Origin: Nocardioides potassii
GTDB taxonomy: Bacteria > Actinomycetota > Actinomycetes > Propionibacteriales > Nocardioidaceae
Assembly (NCBI RefSeq): GCF_021648885.1
Contig: NZ_JAKJHZ010000006.1
Location: 1-64,000 of the forward strand
Direction: 5' to 3'
DNA: 64,000 nucleotides
This document shows positions 1 to 8,870 of the stretch, one piece after another (position 1 is the stretch's first letter; each line of letters starts with the position of its first letter). The notes under the pieces were generated by a model. That model did no database searches. It had not been told where the DNA came from and was given only the letters and a program-made list of their open reading frames with translations. Position numbers and translations under genes: made by a program.

Positions 1-20
1 CACCGCTCCACAGCGCCGGT

Positions 21-836
21 TCAGCCGGCCGAGTTGCCTGCGCCGTCCTCGCCGGGAGTGTGGGAGGTGTCGCCACCCTTCTTCGTGCCGCCCTGCGGCT
101 GAGGGTCGGCGGTCTTCGTGACGACGGCGGGTTGGGGCGGGACGAGCTCGAACTGGACGTCGGTGCCGTCGCCGCCGAGGGCGGCCGCCTCGACGTGGTA
201 GAAACCGGGCTGGGCCCAGGCCGTACGGTTCGAGCAGGTCTCGTCGGAACGCTTGGCCGACCACGTCACGACGACCGGGGCGTCGGTGGCCTGGCGGATC
301 ACGACGTCCTGCGGCGGGATGCCGACAGGGCACTCACGGGTGCTCCAGATGTAGTCGTCTCCGGACGTGATGGTGACCGTCAGCGTCTCGGGCGACGCCT
401 GCCAGGTGCAGGCCTCGGCGAACGTCGTCCGCAGGTTGATCGTGATCGCGATGTCGGAGCCGCCCGGGGCCGAGGTGATGGCGGGCGTCGCGACGATGTC
501 GGAGTCGGCGCACGGTCCGGTCGGCTCGGGCAGCACGGGCTCCGGCGGAGGCGCCGGCGTCTCCTGCTCGCGGTTCTTCCTGCCCTTCTTGCCCTTGCCC
601 TTGCCCTGGGTGACGGCGTCCTCGTCGGCCGTCGGGCCGGACGTCGGAGCGGCGCTCGTCTCGACCTTCGCGCCTGCCTGCGTCGCCGTCCCGCCGGCGT
701 CCTTGCCGTCGGACGAGCCACCGAGCACCCGCGCGAGGACCACGACGAGGAGGACGGGGACGGCGAGCACGACGAGGCGACGGATCCAGTAGACCCGGGC
801 CGGGAGCGGCCCCCGCGGCCGCATGGTCGACGCCAT
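21..836 (-). CDS. Membrane-anchored extracytoplasmic protein of unknown function
   Basis: I do not recognise the family. The 271-residue product has a short basic N-terminus, one hydrophobic segment at about residues 18-38, then a low-complexity Ala/Thr/Lys/Pro stretch to about residue 105. A folded-looking domain follows with four cysteines (GPCAD, EACTW, RECPV, DETCS), which would suit two disulfides outside the cell. The C-terminus is again Pro/Gly/Thr rich. This fits a type II membrane protein with its domain in the wall space. A TAACCT box six bases upstream of the ATG suggests a leaderless transcript divergent from mutY. An in-frame ATG four codons further in is an alternative start. 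Confidence 0.8.
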   Translation of the reverse strand: MASTMRPRGPLPARVYWIRRLVVLAVPVLLVVVLARVLGGSSDGKDAGGTATQAGAKVETSAAPTSGPTADEDAVTQGKGKGKKGRKNREQETPAPPPEPVLPEPTGPCADSDIVATPAITSAPGGSDIAITINLRTTFAEACTWQASPETLTVTITSGDDYIWSTRECPVGIPPQDVVIRQATDAPVVVTWSAKRSDETCSNRTAWAQPGFYHVEAAALGGDGTDVQFELVPPQPAVVTKTADPQPQGGTKKGGDTSHTPGEDGAGNSAG

Positions 837-842
837 GTGGTC

Positions 843-848
843 AGGTTA
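843..848 (-). promoter_or_regulatory. -10 box, leaderless-type, for the 21..836 gene
   Basis: TAACCT on the minus strand ends six bases before the ATG, so transcription would begin at or next to the start codon. No Shine-Dalgarno is visible. Inferred from spacing only. Confidence 0.55.
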
Positions 849-882
849 GGTAGCCGGCGGCCGGTCTCGGCGGAGGCGCGCC

Positions 883-888
883 TACGAT
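883..888 (+). promoter_or_regulatory. -10 box, leaderless-type, for mutY
   Basis: TACGAT ends seven bases before the mutY ATG. It faces the divergent box at 843-848. Confidence 0.55.
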
Positions 889-895
889 CGGCGCG

Positions 896-1777
896 ATGGA
901 CACCCCCACTCCCGCGGCGCTGCACGAGGCGGTGCTCGGCTGGTACGACGACCACGCGCGGGAGCTGCCGTGGCGCGGCGTCCAGGCCTCGCCGTGGTCG
1001 GTGATGGTCAGTGAGTTCATGCTGCAGCAGACCCCGGTCGCGCGCGTCCTGCCGGTGCACGAGGCGTGGCTCGACCGCTGGCCCACACCGGCCGACCTGG
1101 CCGCCGACACGACGGGCGAGGCCGTGCGGATGTGGGGCCGGCTCGGATACCCGCGCCGAGCCCTCCGCCTCCACGCGGCGGCCGTCGCGATCGTCGAGCG
1201 GCACGACGGTGCGGTGCCGTCGTCGTACGACGACCTGCTGGCGTTGCCCGGCGTCGGTGACTACACGGCTGCGGCGATCGCGAGCTTCGCGTTCGGCCGG
1301 CGCCACGTCGTCCTCGACACCAACGTCCGCCGCGTGCTGGCCCGCGCGGTGTCGGGCGTCGAGCTCCCCGCGCCGGCGGTCACCCGCACCGAGCGCGACG
1401 TCGCCACGTCGCTGCTCCCCGACGACGACGCCACCGCCGCCACCTGGGCGGTGGCGACGATGGAGCTCGGGGCGCTCGTGTGCACCGCGCGCCAGCCCGA
1501 CTGCGGCGCCTGCCCGATCGCCCGGATGTGCGCGTGGCGCGCGGCCGGGTTCCCGGCGTACGACGGACCGCCGCGCCGCGGCCAGGCGTGGGCCGGCACC
1601 GACCGCCAGTGCCGCGGACGCCTCATGGCGCTCGCCCGCGAGCACGACATCGTCACGACGGCGCAGGCCGAGGCCGCGTGGCCGGAGGCCGGGCAGCGCG
1701 AGCGCTGCCTCGCCGGGCTCGTCGACGACGGCCTCCTGACGCAGATCACCCCGGGGCGCTGGGCGCTCCCGGGGTGA
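896..1777 (+). CDS. mutY: A/G-specific adenine glycosylase MutY
   Basis: Removes adenine mispaired with 8-oxoguanine or guanine, protecting DNA from oxidative mutation. The 293-residue protein shows the MutY core: catalytic Glu40 in SEFMLQQT, a helix-hairpin-helix at 117-128 (LPGVGDYTAAAI), catalytic Asp141 in LDTNVRRV, and a 4Fe-4S cluster site with Cys196, Cys203, Cys206 and Cys212. It is shorter than the E. coli enzyme; little remains after residue 220, so the C-terminal NUDIX-like recognition domain is reduced, as is common in actinobacteria. The gene stands alone, transcribed toward clpC. The last codons form one arm of a terminator-like hairpin at 1745-1778. Confidence 0.95.
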   Translation: MDTPTPAALHEAVLGWYDDHARELPWRGVQASPWSVMVSEFMLQQTPVARVLPVHEAWLDRWPTPADLAADTTGEAVRMWGRLGYPRRALRLHAAAVAIVERHDGAVPSSYDDLLALPGVGDYTAAAIASFAFGRRHVVLDTNVRRVLARAVSGVELPAPAVTRTERDVATSLLPDDDATAATWAVATMELGALVCTARQPDCGACPIARMCAWRAAGFPAYDGPPRRGQAWAGTDRQCRGRLMALAREHDIVTTAQAEAAWPEAGQRERCLAGLVDDGLLTQITPGRWALPG

Positions 1778-1778
1778 T
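1745..1778. terminator. Hairpin spanning the mutY stop, between convergent mutY and clpC
   Basis: A perfect 11-base stem (ATCACCCCGGG with its complement at 1768-1778) surrounds a 12-base loop. Both arms lie in the last mutY codons, and the stop TGA at 1775-1777 is inside the right arm. No T-run follows on either strand, so intrinsic termination is plausible but unproven. Confidence 0.6.
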
Positions 1779-1802
1779 CTGGACTGGCTGGGTGAGGCTG
1801 GG

Positions 1803-4397
1803 TCAGGCGGGGTCGCGGGGGACGTCGATCGGTCCCTCCGAGTCGTCCGGTCCCTCGAGGTTGCCCTCGTCGTCACGCTGCGGCTCGATCGCCAGGTCGG
1901 CGGTCTCGAACGGCGGCATGTCGGGCACGGCCGAGTTCTTCTGGCCCTTGAAGGTGAACTTCGCCTCCGGGCCCTCGCCCTCGACGTCGACCAGGACGAT
2001 CTGGCCGGGGCCGACCTCACCGAAGAGCATCTTCTCGGCGAGCACGTCCTCGATCTCGCGCTGGACCGTACGACGCAGCGGACGGGCACCGAGCACGGGG
2101 TCGAACCCGCGCTCGGCCAGCAGGTCCTTGGCCGGCTGGGTCAGCTCGAGCGACATGTCGCGGTCCTTGAGGCGGAGCTCGACGGCGGCCACCATGTTGT
2201 CGACCATCGCGATGATCTGCTCGCGCGACAGCGGCGGGAAGACCACGATCTCGTCGACACGGTTGAGGAACTCGGGACGGAAGTGCTGCTTGAGCTCCTC
2301 CGACACCTTGCTCTTCATCCGCTCGTAGGAGCCGGCCGCGTCGCCAGTCTGGCCGAAGCCGAGGTTGACGCTCTTGGAGATGTCACGCGTGCCGAGGTTG
2401 GTCGTCATGATGATGACGGTGTTCTTGAAGTCGACGACGCGACCCTGGGAATCCGTCAGGCGACCTTCCTCGAGGATCTGCAACAGGCTGTTGAAGATGT
2501 CGGGGTGGGCCTTTTCGACCTCGTCGAACAGGACGACCGAGAACGGCTTGCGGCGCACCTTCTCGGTGAGCTGGCCGCCCTCCTCGTAACCGACGTATCC
2601 GGGGGGCGAACCGAACAGGCGCGACACGGTGTGCTTCTCGGAGAACTCGCTCATGTCGAGCTGGATGAGCGCGTCCTCGTCACCGAAGAGGAATTCGGCG
2701 AGCGTCTTGGACAGCCACGTCTTACCGACACCGGACGGACCGGCGAAGATGAACGAGCCGCCGGGGCGCTTGGGGTCCTTGAGGCCCGCACGCGTACGCC
2801 GGATGGCGCGGGAGAGAGCCTTGACGGCCTCCTCCTGGCCGATGACGCGCTTGTGGAGCTCGTCCTCCATCTTGAGCAGACGGGTGGACTCCTCCTCCGA
2901 GAGCTTGACGATCGGGATGCCCGTGGCGACGGCCAGGACCTCGGCGATCAGCTCCTCGTCCACCTCGGCGATCTCGTCGAGGTCGCCGGCGCGCCACTGC
3001 TTCTCGCGCTCGGCACGGCGGGCGGAGAGCTGCTTTTCCTCGTCGCGCAGGCGGGCCGCGGCCTCGAAGTCCTGCCCGTCGATCGCGGCCTCCTTGCGCT
3101 GGCGCACGTCGCCGATCTTCTCGTCGTACTCGCGCAGGTCCGGCGGAGCGGTCATCCGGCGGATGCGCAGTCGCGAACCGGCCTCGTCGATGAGGTCGAT
3201 GGCCTTGTCCGGCAGGAACCGGTCGGAGATGTAGCGGTCGGCCAGCGTCGCCGCCGAGACCAGGGCCTCGTCGGTGATGGTGACACGGTGGTGCGCCTCG
3301 TAGCGGTCGCGGAGGCCCTTGAGCATCTCGATGGTGTGCGCGATCGAGGGCTCCTGCACCTGGATCGGCTGGAAGCGGCGCTCGAGCGCGGCGTCCTTCT
3401 CGAGGTACTTGCGGTACTCGTCCAGCGTGGTGGCACCGATCGTCTGCAGCTCGCCGCGGGCCAGCATCGGCTTGAGGATGCTGGCGGCGTCGATCGCGCC
3501 CTCGGCCGCGCCGGCGCCGACGAGGGTGTGGATCTCGTCGATGAACAGCACGATGTCGCCACGGGTGCGGATCTCCTTGAGCACCTTCTTGAGGCGCTCC
3601 TCGAAGTCACCGCGGTAGCGCGAGCCGGCGACCAGGGCGCCGAGGTCGAGCGTGTAGATCTGCTTGTCCTTCAGCGTCTCGGGCACGTTGCCCTTGACGA
3701 TGTCCTGCGCCAGGCCGGCCACGATCGTGGTCTTGCCCACGCCCGGCTCGCCGATGAGGACAGGGTTGTTCTTCGTGCGGCGCGACAGGATCTGCATCAC
3801 GCGCTCGATCTCCTGCTCGCGCCCGATGACGGGGTCGAGCTTGCCCTCGCGGGCGGCCTGGGTGAGGTTCTGGCCGAACTGGTCGAGGACCAGCGAGCTC
3901 GACGGAGCCTCGCCGCCGGACCCCGAGGTCTGGGCGCCGGCCGCGGCCGACTCCTTGCCCTGGAAGCCGCTGAGCAGCTGGATGACCTGCTGGCGGACCC
4001 GGTTGAGGTCGGCGCCGAGCTTCTGCAGGACCTGGGCCGCGACACCCTCGCCCTCCCGGATCAGGCCGAGCAGGATGTGCTCGGTGCCGATGTAGGAGTG
4101 GCCGAGCTGGAGCGCCTCGCGCAGCGAGAGCTCGAGCACCTTCTTGGCGCGCGGCGTGAACGGGATGTGGCCCGAGGGCGCCTGCTGGCCCTGGCCGATG
4201 ATCTCCTCGACCTGGGCGCGCACGGCCTCCAGGGAGATGTCGAGGGACTCGAGGGCCTTGGCTGCGACGCCCTCGCCCTCGTGGATGAGGCCGAGCAGGA
4301 TGTGCTCGGTCCCGATGTAGTTGTGGGAGAGCATGCGGGCCTCTTCCTGGGCCAGCACGACAACTCGCCGGGCTCGGTCGGTGAACCGCTCGAACAT
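1803..4397 (-). CDS. clpC: ATP-dependent Clp protease ATPase subunit ClpC
   Basis: Hexameric AAA+ unfoldase that feeds proteins into ClpP. The 864-residue chain has two Clp N-domain repeats (1-145), the first AAA module with Walker A GEPGVGKT at 216-223, a UvrB/C-type coiled-coil motif at about 425-460, and the second AAA module with Walker A GPSGVGKT at 553-560. The frame is open 23 codons further upstream, but I start at the ATG of [11 protein letters not shown] because the family begins there and AGAGGAG sits just upstream. The gene is monocistronic here. Its neighbour lsr2 matches the mycobacterial order (clpC1, lsr2). Confidence 0.97.
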   Translation of the reverse strand: MFERFTDRARRVVVLAQEEARMLSHNYIGTEHILLGLIHEGEGVAAKALESLDISLEAVRAQVEEIIGQGQQAPSGHIPFTPRAKKVLELSLREALQLGHSYIGTEHILLGLIREGEGVAAQVLQKLGADLNRVRQQVIQLLSGFQGKESAAAGAQTSGSGGEAPSSSLVLDQFGQNLTQAAREGKLDPVIGREQEIERVMQILSRRTKNNPVLIGEPGVGKTTIVAGLAQDIVKGNVPETLKDKQIYTLDLGALVAGSRYRGDFEERLKKVLKEIRTRGDIVLFIDEIHTLVGAGAAEGAIDAASILKPMLARGELQTIGATTLDEYRKYLEKDAALERRFQPIQVQEPSIAHTIEMLKGLRDRYEAHHRVTITDEALVSAATLADRYISDRFLPDKAIDLIDEAGSRLRIRRMTAPPDLREYDEKIGDVRQRKEAAIDGQDFEAAARLRDEEKQLSARRAEREKQWRAGDLDEIAEVDEELIAEVLAVATGIPIVKLSEEESTRLLKMEDELHKRVIGQEEAVKALSRAIRRTRAGLKDPKRPGGSFIFAGPSGVGKTWLSKTLAEFLFGDEDALIQLDMSEFSEKHTVSRLFGSPPGYVGYEEGGQLTEKVRRKPFSVVLFDEVEKAHPDIFNSLLQILEEGRLTDSQGRVVDFKNTVIIMTTNLGTRDISKSVNLGFGQTGDAAGSYERMKSKVSEELKQHFRPEFLNRVDEIVVFPPLSREQIIAMVDNMVAAVELRLKDRDMSLELTQPAKDLLAERGFDPVLGARPLRRTVQREIEDVLAEKMLFGEVGPGQIVLVDVEGEGPEAKFTFKGQKNSAVPDMPPFETADLAIEPQRDDEGNLEGPDDSEGPIDVPRDPA

Positions 4398-4525
4398 GTG
4401 CGCTCCTCTACGTCTGCGTGGTCCGCGGGTACGACGTAGTCGCCGAGTTGCGGACACTGGGCTCAACGCCCGGGATCAGCCTACGTGTTCCCACCCACGG
4501 ATCGAGGTCGTCCGCTCACAGCGAA

Positions 4526-4557
4526 CGACCCCGCACCCTCCGGGAGGGGCGGGGTCG
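4526..4557 (-). terminator. GC-rich hairpin downstream of lsr2
   Basis: Outer arms CGACCCCGC/GCGGGGTCG (4526-4534 and 4549-4557) enclose an inner CCCTC/GAGGG stem with a three-base loop. It lies 17 bases beyond the lsr2 stop, in the lsr2-clpC gap. No T-run follows. Confidence 0.6.
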
Positions 4558-4574
4558 CCTGCGGGACGAGCGCT

Positions 4575-4910
4575 TCAGTGCGCAGCGTCGTAGGCCTGCT
4601 GGACGTCGGCGGAGATGCGGCCGCGCTCGGAGACCTCCATGCCCTGGGACTTGGCCCACTCGCGCACGTCCTTGGTGTTGGAGGCCGAGGACGAGCCGGA
4701 GCCGCTCGCCTTGCGGGCGCTGCGACGGCCGCCACCGGTCACCTTGCGGGCGTGGCCGACGTAGCCGCTGAGCGCCTCGCGGAGGCTGGCGGCGTTGGCG
4801 TCGTTGAGGTCGATCTCGTAGGTGGAGCCGTCGAGGCCGAACGTCACCGTCTCGGTCGCCTCGGTTCCGTCGAGGTCGTCGACCAGGACGATGTTGACCT
4901 TCTGTGCCAT
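4575..4910 (-). CDS. lsr2: Histone-like nucleoid protein Lsr2
   Basis: Nucleoid-associated protein that coats AT-rich, often acquired, DNA and silences it; the actinobacterial counterpart of H-NS. The 111-residue product shows the N-terminal dimerisation part (MAQKVNIVLVDDLDGTEATE) and the C-terminal DNA-binding domain with the RGR hook (SERGRISADV) that enters the AT minor groove. The frame is open seven codons upstream, but MAQKVN is the family start and AAGGA precedes it at normal spacing. The upstream region is unusually AT-rich for this window, which would suit autoregulation. The lysS gene found beside lsr2 in mycobacteria is absent. Confidence 0.96.
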   Translation of the reverse strand: MAQKVNIVLVDDLDGTEATETVTFGLDGSTYEIDLNDANAASLREALSGYVGHARKVTGGGRRSARKASGSGSSSASNTKDVREWAKSQGMEVSERGRISADVQQAYDAAH

Positions 4911-5036
4911 GTCGAATTCCTTTTCAATCATGAGCGCTCGGGGCTAAACGCGTCGAATGCAGTGTGGCAGGAATTCAATTGTCTTGGCAAAAGGAAAGCA
5001 GTCAGGAATTACCTGACGAGGCAATTCAGGAATTGC
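4911..5036. promoter_or_regulatory. AT-rich lsr2 upstream region, possible Lsr2 autoregulatory site
   Basis: Counting 4911-5030 gives 58 G/C in 120 bases (48%), while flanking genes are clearly far more GC-rich. It holds repeated CAGGAATT words and a GCAATTC-AG-GAATTGC palindrome at 5021-5036 that overlaps the coaX stop. Lsr2 is known to prefer AT-rich DNA; binding here is inference. Confidence 0.5.
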
Positions 5037-5796
5037 GTTCGAAGACGAGGCGAAGTCCGTGAAGTGTCAACCACGGTGAATGCACGGTGAAACACGAGCA
5101 GTCGTCGACCAGCAGAGCCGCGAGGTGGCCGGTGGAAATGACGGTGACGTCGTGGGCGGAAACACCGAGCTCGGCGATCATCCGCGTCACCATGCCCTCG
5201 ACCTGCGCGGCCATGCCGAGCACCATTCCGCTCTGCAACGCCTCGACGGTGTTCTTCGCGATGACCGTGCGCGGGCGCGCGAGCTCGACCTTGCGCAGCT
5301 GGGCGCCGCGTCGCCCCAGCGCCTCGAGCGAGATCTCCATGCCGGGCGCGATGGCGCCGCCGACGTACTGTCCGCTGGCGTTGACCACGTCGAACGTCGT
5401 CGCCGTGCCGAGGTCGACGACGATGGCCGGCCCGCCGTGGAGGGTGGCGGCGGCGAGCGCGTTCACGACGCGATCGGCACCGACCTCGCGCGGGTTGTCG
5501 ACCATCACCGGGATGCCGGTCCTCACCCCCGGCCCGACCACCACGGCCGAGACGTCGCCGAAGTGGCGCTCGAGCATCTCGCGCCACTCGTGCAGGACCG
5601 CGGGGACGGTCGAGCAGACGGCGACGCCGTCGACGTCGTCGAGGTGGTCGCCCAGCAGGGTGCGCAGCAGCAGCCCCCACTCGTCCGCGGTGCGTCGCTC
5701 GTCGGTCGCCACCCGCCAGTGCTCGAGCACCTCCTCGCCGTCGAGCACGCCGAGGAAGGTGTGGGTGTTGCGGATGTCCGCCGCGAGCAGGCTCAT
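5026..5796 (-). CDS. coaX: Type III pantothenate kinase CoaX
   Basis: Phosphorylates pantothenate, the first committed step of CoA synthesis. The 256-residue ASKHA-fold protein has the N-terminal phosphate-binding DIRNTHTFLG motif, the GADRVVNALAA segment and DLGTATTFD. The open frame extends far upstream, but that part is antisense noise over nadC. The ATG at 5796 overlaps the nadC stop as ATGA, so translation is probably coupled. It is the last gene of the pan/nad/coa operon. In mycobacteria coaX follows panD directly; here nadB and nadC lie between them. Confidence 0.95.
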   Translation of the reverse strand: MSLLAADIRNTHTFLGVLDGEEVLEHWRVATDERRTADEWGLLLRTLLGDHLDDVDGVAVCSTVPAVLHEWREMLERHFGDVSAVVVGPGVRTGIPVMVDNPREVGADRVVNALAAATLHGGPAIVVDLGTATTFDVVNASGQYVGGAIAPGMEISLEALGRRGAQLRKVELARPRTVIAKNTVEALQSGMVLGMAAQVEGMVTRMIAELGVSAHDVTVISTGHLAALLVDDCSCFTVHSPWLTLHGLRLVFERNS

Positions 5797-6695
5797 GCCG
5801 ACAGGTCCATCCCGAGGTCGAAGACCACGACGGAGTGGGTCAGGGCTCCCACCGAGACGAAGTCCACGCCAGTGGCGCCGATCCGCGCCGCGCGCTCGAG
5901 GGTGATGCCGCCGCTGGCCTCGAGGGGCACCCGTCCGGCCGTACGACGCACGGCGTCGCTCATCAGCTCGTCGGTCATGTTGTCGAGCAGGATCCGCTCC
6001 GGTGGCTCGGGCAGCGCCAGGAGGTCGTCGAGCTGGTCGAGCGTCGTGACCTCCACCTCGACCGGCAGCCCCGGGTGGGCGGCGCGGATCGCTGCCAGGG
6101 CCGGCACGACCCCGCCGGCGGCGATCACGTGGTTGTCCTTGACCATCGCCATGTCTTGGAGGCTCGTGCGGTGGTTCACGCCGCCGCCGCAGCGGACGGC
6201 GTACTTCTGCAGCGCCCGCAGCCCGGGCAACGTCTTGCGGGTGTCGAGCACCCGCGTCGGCGAGCCCTCCAGCGCCTCCACCCACTGCGCGGTCGCCGTC
6301 GCGATGCCGGACAGGTGGCAGGCGAGGTTGAGGGCGGTGCGCTCGGCCACCAGCATCCGCTGGGTCAGGCCGGTGACCCGCATGACGACGTCGCCCTTCG
6401 CTACCCGGGTGCCGTCGGGCAGCCGGTCGCTGACGACGGCGTCGGCGCCGAGCATGAAGAAGGTGACGGCCGCGACGCCGAGCCCGGCGACCACGCCGGG
6501 CTCGCGAGCGGCGAAGACCGCCTCCCCGCGGGCATCGAGCGGGACCGTCGACGAGCTGGTCGGGTCGCCGAGGTCTCCGTCGGGGAGGTCCTCGGCCAGG
6601 GCGCGGGCGATGGTGTCCCAGACGTGGTCGAGGTCGAGACCGGCGGCGGTGAGCTCGGCGCGGAGCTCGGGCGGCACGTCTCTCAGGCTGGTCAT
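5793..6695 (-). CDS. nadC: Nicotinate-nucleotide pyrophosphorylase (quinolinate phosphoribosyltransferase)
   Basis: Converts quinolinate and PRPP to nicotinate mononucleotide in de novo NAD synthesis. The 300-residue product shows family signatures: RTALNLACHLSGIAT, LDTRKTLPGLR, KYAVRCGGGVNHR, MVKDNH, ILLDNM and LEASGGI. Start chosen at MTSLRDVPPE, whose ATG overlaps the nadB stop (4 bases); the 27 codons upstream belong to the antisense of nadB. The stop overlaps the coaX start. nadA is not adjacent. Confidence 0.96.
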   Translation of the reverse strand: MTSLRDVPPELRAELTAAGLDLDHVWDTIARALAEDLPDGDLGDPTSSSTVPLDARGEAVFAAREPGVVAGLGVAAVTFFMLGADAVVSDRLPDGTRVAKGDVVMRVTGLTQRMLVAERTALNLACHLSGIATATAQWVEALEGSPTRVLDTRKTLPGLRALQKYAVRCGGGVNHRTSLQDMAMVKDNHVIAAGGVVPALAAIRAAHPGLPVEVEVTTLDQLDDLLALPEPPERILLDNMTDELMSDAVRRTAGRVPLEASGGITLERAARIGATGVDFVSVGALTHSVVVFDLGMDLSA

Positions 6696-8422
6696 GTCAG
6701 CACCTCCGAGGTCGACGGGTCGGTCGAGGGCGCCCAGGTCCACTCTGAACGGACAACTCCGGCGGTGTCGAGCCACGAGTCGATGTGGCCCGCCTTCGTG
6801 TCGTCACGCTCGGGGAAGTCCTCGCGCCAGTGTGAGCCGCGGGTCTCGGTGCGGATCGCCGCGGCTGCAGCGAGGGCCGTGCTGATGGTGAGCAGGTTGC
6901 TGGTCTCCCACGCCGGCGGACCCACGGGAGGGTCGCCCGGGTCGAGCGCGCCGAGGACGTCGATCGCCTCGGCGAGGCCCGTCGCGGTGCGCAGCACCCC
7001 GACGCGGGTCGTCATCACGTCCTGCATCGCGCGGCGGCGCTCGCCGTCCACCAGCCCCTCGGCGCGGTGGTCGTCGGCCGGCTCTGCCCACGGGCGCAGC
7101 TCGCCCGGCAGGACGTCGGCGATGCGACGGGAGAACACGAGGCCCTCGAGCAGCGAGTTGGACGCGAGCCGGTTGGCACCGTGCACGCCCGAGCAGGCGA
7201 CCTCACCGGTCGCGTAGAGGCCGGGCACCGTCGTACGACCCCAGAGGTCGGTGGCGACGCCACCGGAGGCGTAGTGCTGGGCGGGCGCTACCGGGATCAG
7301 CTCGGTGACGGGGTCGACGCCGTGCTCGCGGCAGACCCGGAGGATCGTCGGGAAGCGACGCTCCCAGAATCTCGTGACGATCGCTTCGCGATCTCCTCGA
7401 TCACCGGGGTGGCTCACTGCGCTCGCGGGAAGCCCCAGGTGGCGGGCGTCGAGCCACATGTGCGGCCTGCCGGACTCCATCATCCGGCGGGTGATCGCCT
7501 TGGCGACGACGTCGCGCGGGGCGAGGTCGGCCAGCTCGTGCTCGCCCTGCATGAAGCGGTTGCCCTCGAAGTCGACGAGGAAGGCGCCCTCGCCGCGGAC
7601 GGCCTCGGAGATCAGCGGCTGCTGGCCCTGGGAGTCCTCGCCGAGCCACATCACGGTCGGGTGGAACTGGACGAACTCGAGGTCGCGCAGCCGCGCACCG
7701 GCACGCAGGGCCACAGCCATCCCGTCGCCGGTGGAGACGCTGGGGTTGGTCGACTGGCTGAACACCTGCCCGAGCCCGCCGGACGCGAGCACCACCGCGC
7801 GGCAGTGCACCGCGCCGACACCGTCGTGCTGGCCCTCGCCGAGCACGTGGAGCGTGAGCCCGGCGACGCCGCCGTCGGCGGAGCGGAGCAGGTCGACGGC
7901 CAGCGCGTGCTGGACGACCTCGATCTCCGGCGCCCGCTCGACGGCGGCGATCAGGGCGCGCTGGATCTCGGCGCCGGTCGCGTCACCGCCGGCGTGGGCG
8001 ATGCGGTCCCGGTGGTGCCCGCCCTCGCGGGTCAGCGACAGCTCGCCGTCGGGGTGGTGGTCGAACTGGGTGCCGAGCGCGATCAGCTCGCGGACGGCGT
8101 CCGGCCCCTCGGTCACCAGCACGCGTACGGCGTCCACGTCGCACGCGCCCGCGCCGGCGACCAGTGTGTCCCGCTCGTGCTGCTCGGGGGTGTCGCCCGG
8201 TCCGAGCGCCGCGGCGATGCCGCCCTGCGCCCACTGCGTCGACCCCGCGGCGAGCACGTCCTTGGTGACGACGAGCAGGTGCAGGGAGGGATCGGCCGCA
8301 TGGATGCGCAGCGCGGCGGTCAGCCCGGCGATGCCGGAGCCGACCACCACGACGTCGGCGCGGGTGGTCCAACCGGGGACGGGCGCACGGAGGCGGCCCG
8401 GTACCGGCCGGTGTGCAGTCAT
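6692..8422 (-). CDS. nadB: L-aspartate oxidase
   Basis: FAD enzyme that oxidises L-aspartate to iminoaspartate, which NadA condenses to quinolinate. The 576-residue protein has the N-terminal FAD dinucleotide-binding motif GSGIAG (28-33), the STQWAQGGIAAALG flavin segment, and the GGVATD...GLYATGEVACSGVHGANRLASNSLLE block typical of NadB over related succinate dehydrogenases. It lies nine bases from panD. A minus-strand TAGCCT box (8429-8434), which contains the panD stop, is six bases before the ATG, so nadB-nadC-coaX may also be transcribed separately without a leader. Confidence 0.96.
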   Translation of the reverse strand: MTAHRPVPGRLRAPVPGWTTRADVVVVGSGIAGLTAALRIHAADPSLHLLVVTKDVLAAGSTQWAQGGIAAALGPGDTPEQHERDTLVAGAGACDVDAVRVLVTEGPDAVRELIALGTQFDHHPDGELSLTREGGHHRDRIAHAGGDATGAEIQRALIAAVERAPEIEVVQHALAVDLLRSADGGVAGLTLHVLGEGQHDGVGAVHCRAVVLASGGLGQVFSQSTNPSVSTGDGMAVALRAGARLRDLEFVQFHPTVMWLGEDSQGQQPLISEAVRGEGAFLVDFEGNRFMQGEHELADLAPRDVVAKAITRRMMESGRPHMWLDARHLGLPASAVSHPGDRGDREAIVTRFWERRFPTILRVCREHGVDPVTELIPVAPAQHYASGGVATDLWGRTTVPGLYATGEVACSGVHGANRLASNSLLEGLVFSRRIADVLPGELRPWAEPADDHRAEGLVDGERRRAMQDVMTTRVGVLRTATGLAEAIDVLGALDPGDPPVGPPAWETSNLLTISTALAAAAAIRTETRGSHWREDFPERDDTKAGHIDSWLDTAGVVRSEWTWAPSTDPSTSEVLT

Positions 8423-8428
8423 TGCTGG

Positions 8429-8434
8429 AGGCTA
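8429..8434 (-). promoter_or_regulatory. -10 box, leaderless-type, internal promoter for nadB
   Basis: TAGCCT (minus strand) ends six bases before the nadB ATG. The panD stop codon lies inside the box. Inferred from spacing. Confidence 0.45.
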
Positions 8435-8848
8435 TCGACTGACGAGGTCGCCCCGGGACAGCGTCTGGTCGCCGAACGTCTCCGCGGGGTCGAACCCGGT
8501 GCCCACCACCTTGTTGTCCGCGTCGACGAAGACGACGTGCGGCCGGTGCTCCCGGGCCTCCGCCGTCTCCATCTGGCCGTAGCCGATGAGGATGACGGTG
8601 TCACCGGGGTGCACGAGGCGCGCGGCAGCGCCGTTGATGCCGATGACGCCGGAGCCGCGCTCGCCGGCGATCGTGTACGTCTCGAGGCGGGCGCCGTTGG
8701 TCACGTCGACGATGTGGACGAGCTCCCCCGGCAGCAGGTCGGCGGCGTCGAGCAGGTCGGCGTCGACGGTCACCGAGCCGACGTAGTGGAGGTCCGCCTG
8801 GGTGACGGTGGCCCGGTGGATCTTGGACGTCATCATGGTGCGCAGCAT
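8432..8848 (-). CDS. panD: Aspartate 1-decarboxylase (pyruvoyl-dependent)
   Basis: Makes beta-alanine from aspartate for pantothenate synthesis. The 138-residue proenzyme starts [16 protein letters not shown] and shows the self-cleavage site HYVGS with Gly24-Ser25; Ser25 becomes the catalytic pyruvoyl group. Active-site residues of the family are recognisable (Lys9, Tyr22, the GINGAAARL region). It lies 22 bases downstream of panC. Confidence 0.96.
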   Translation of the reverse strand: MLRTMMTSKIHRATVTQADLHYVGSVTVDADLLDAADLLPGELVHIVDVTNGARLETYTIAGERGSGVIGINGAAARLVHPGDTVILIGYGQMETAEAREHRPHVVFVDADNKVVGTGFDPAETFGDQTLSRGDLVSR

Positions 8849-8870
8849 CAGGATGTCCCTTCCGCTTCTT

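Noticed and set aside
380..2089. Long arginine/alanine-rich open frames opposite known genes
   Set aside because: They follow from high GC, have no domain or start signal, and lie antisense to mutY, clpC, lon, icmF and others.
4398..4525. ClgR-type operator before clpC
   Set aside because: A GCNNNNNNGC match is present but the known consensus is not met, so it is not annotated.
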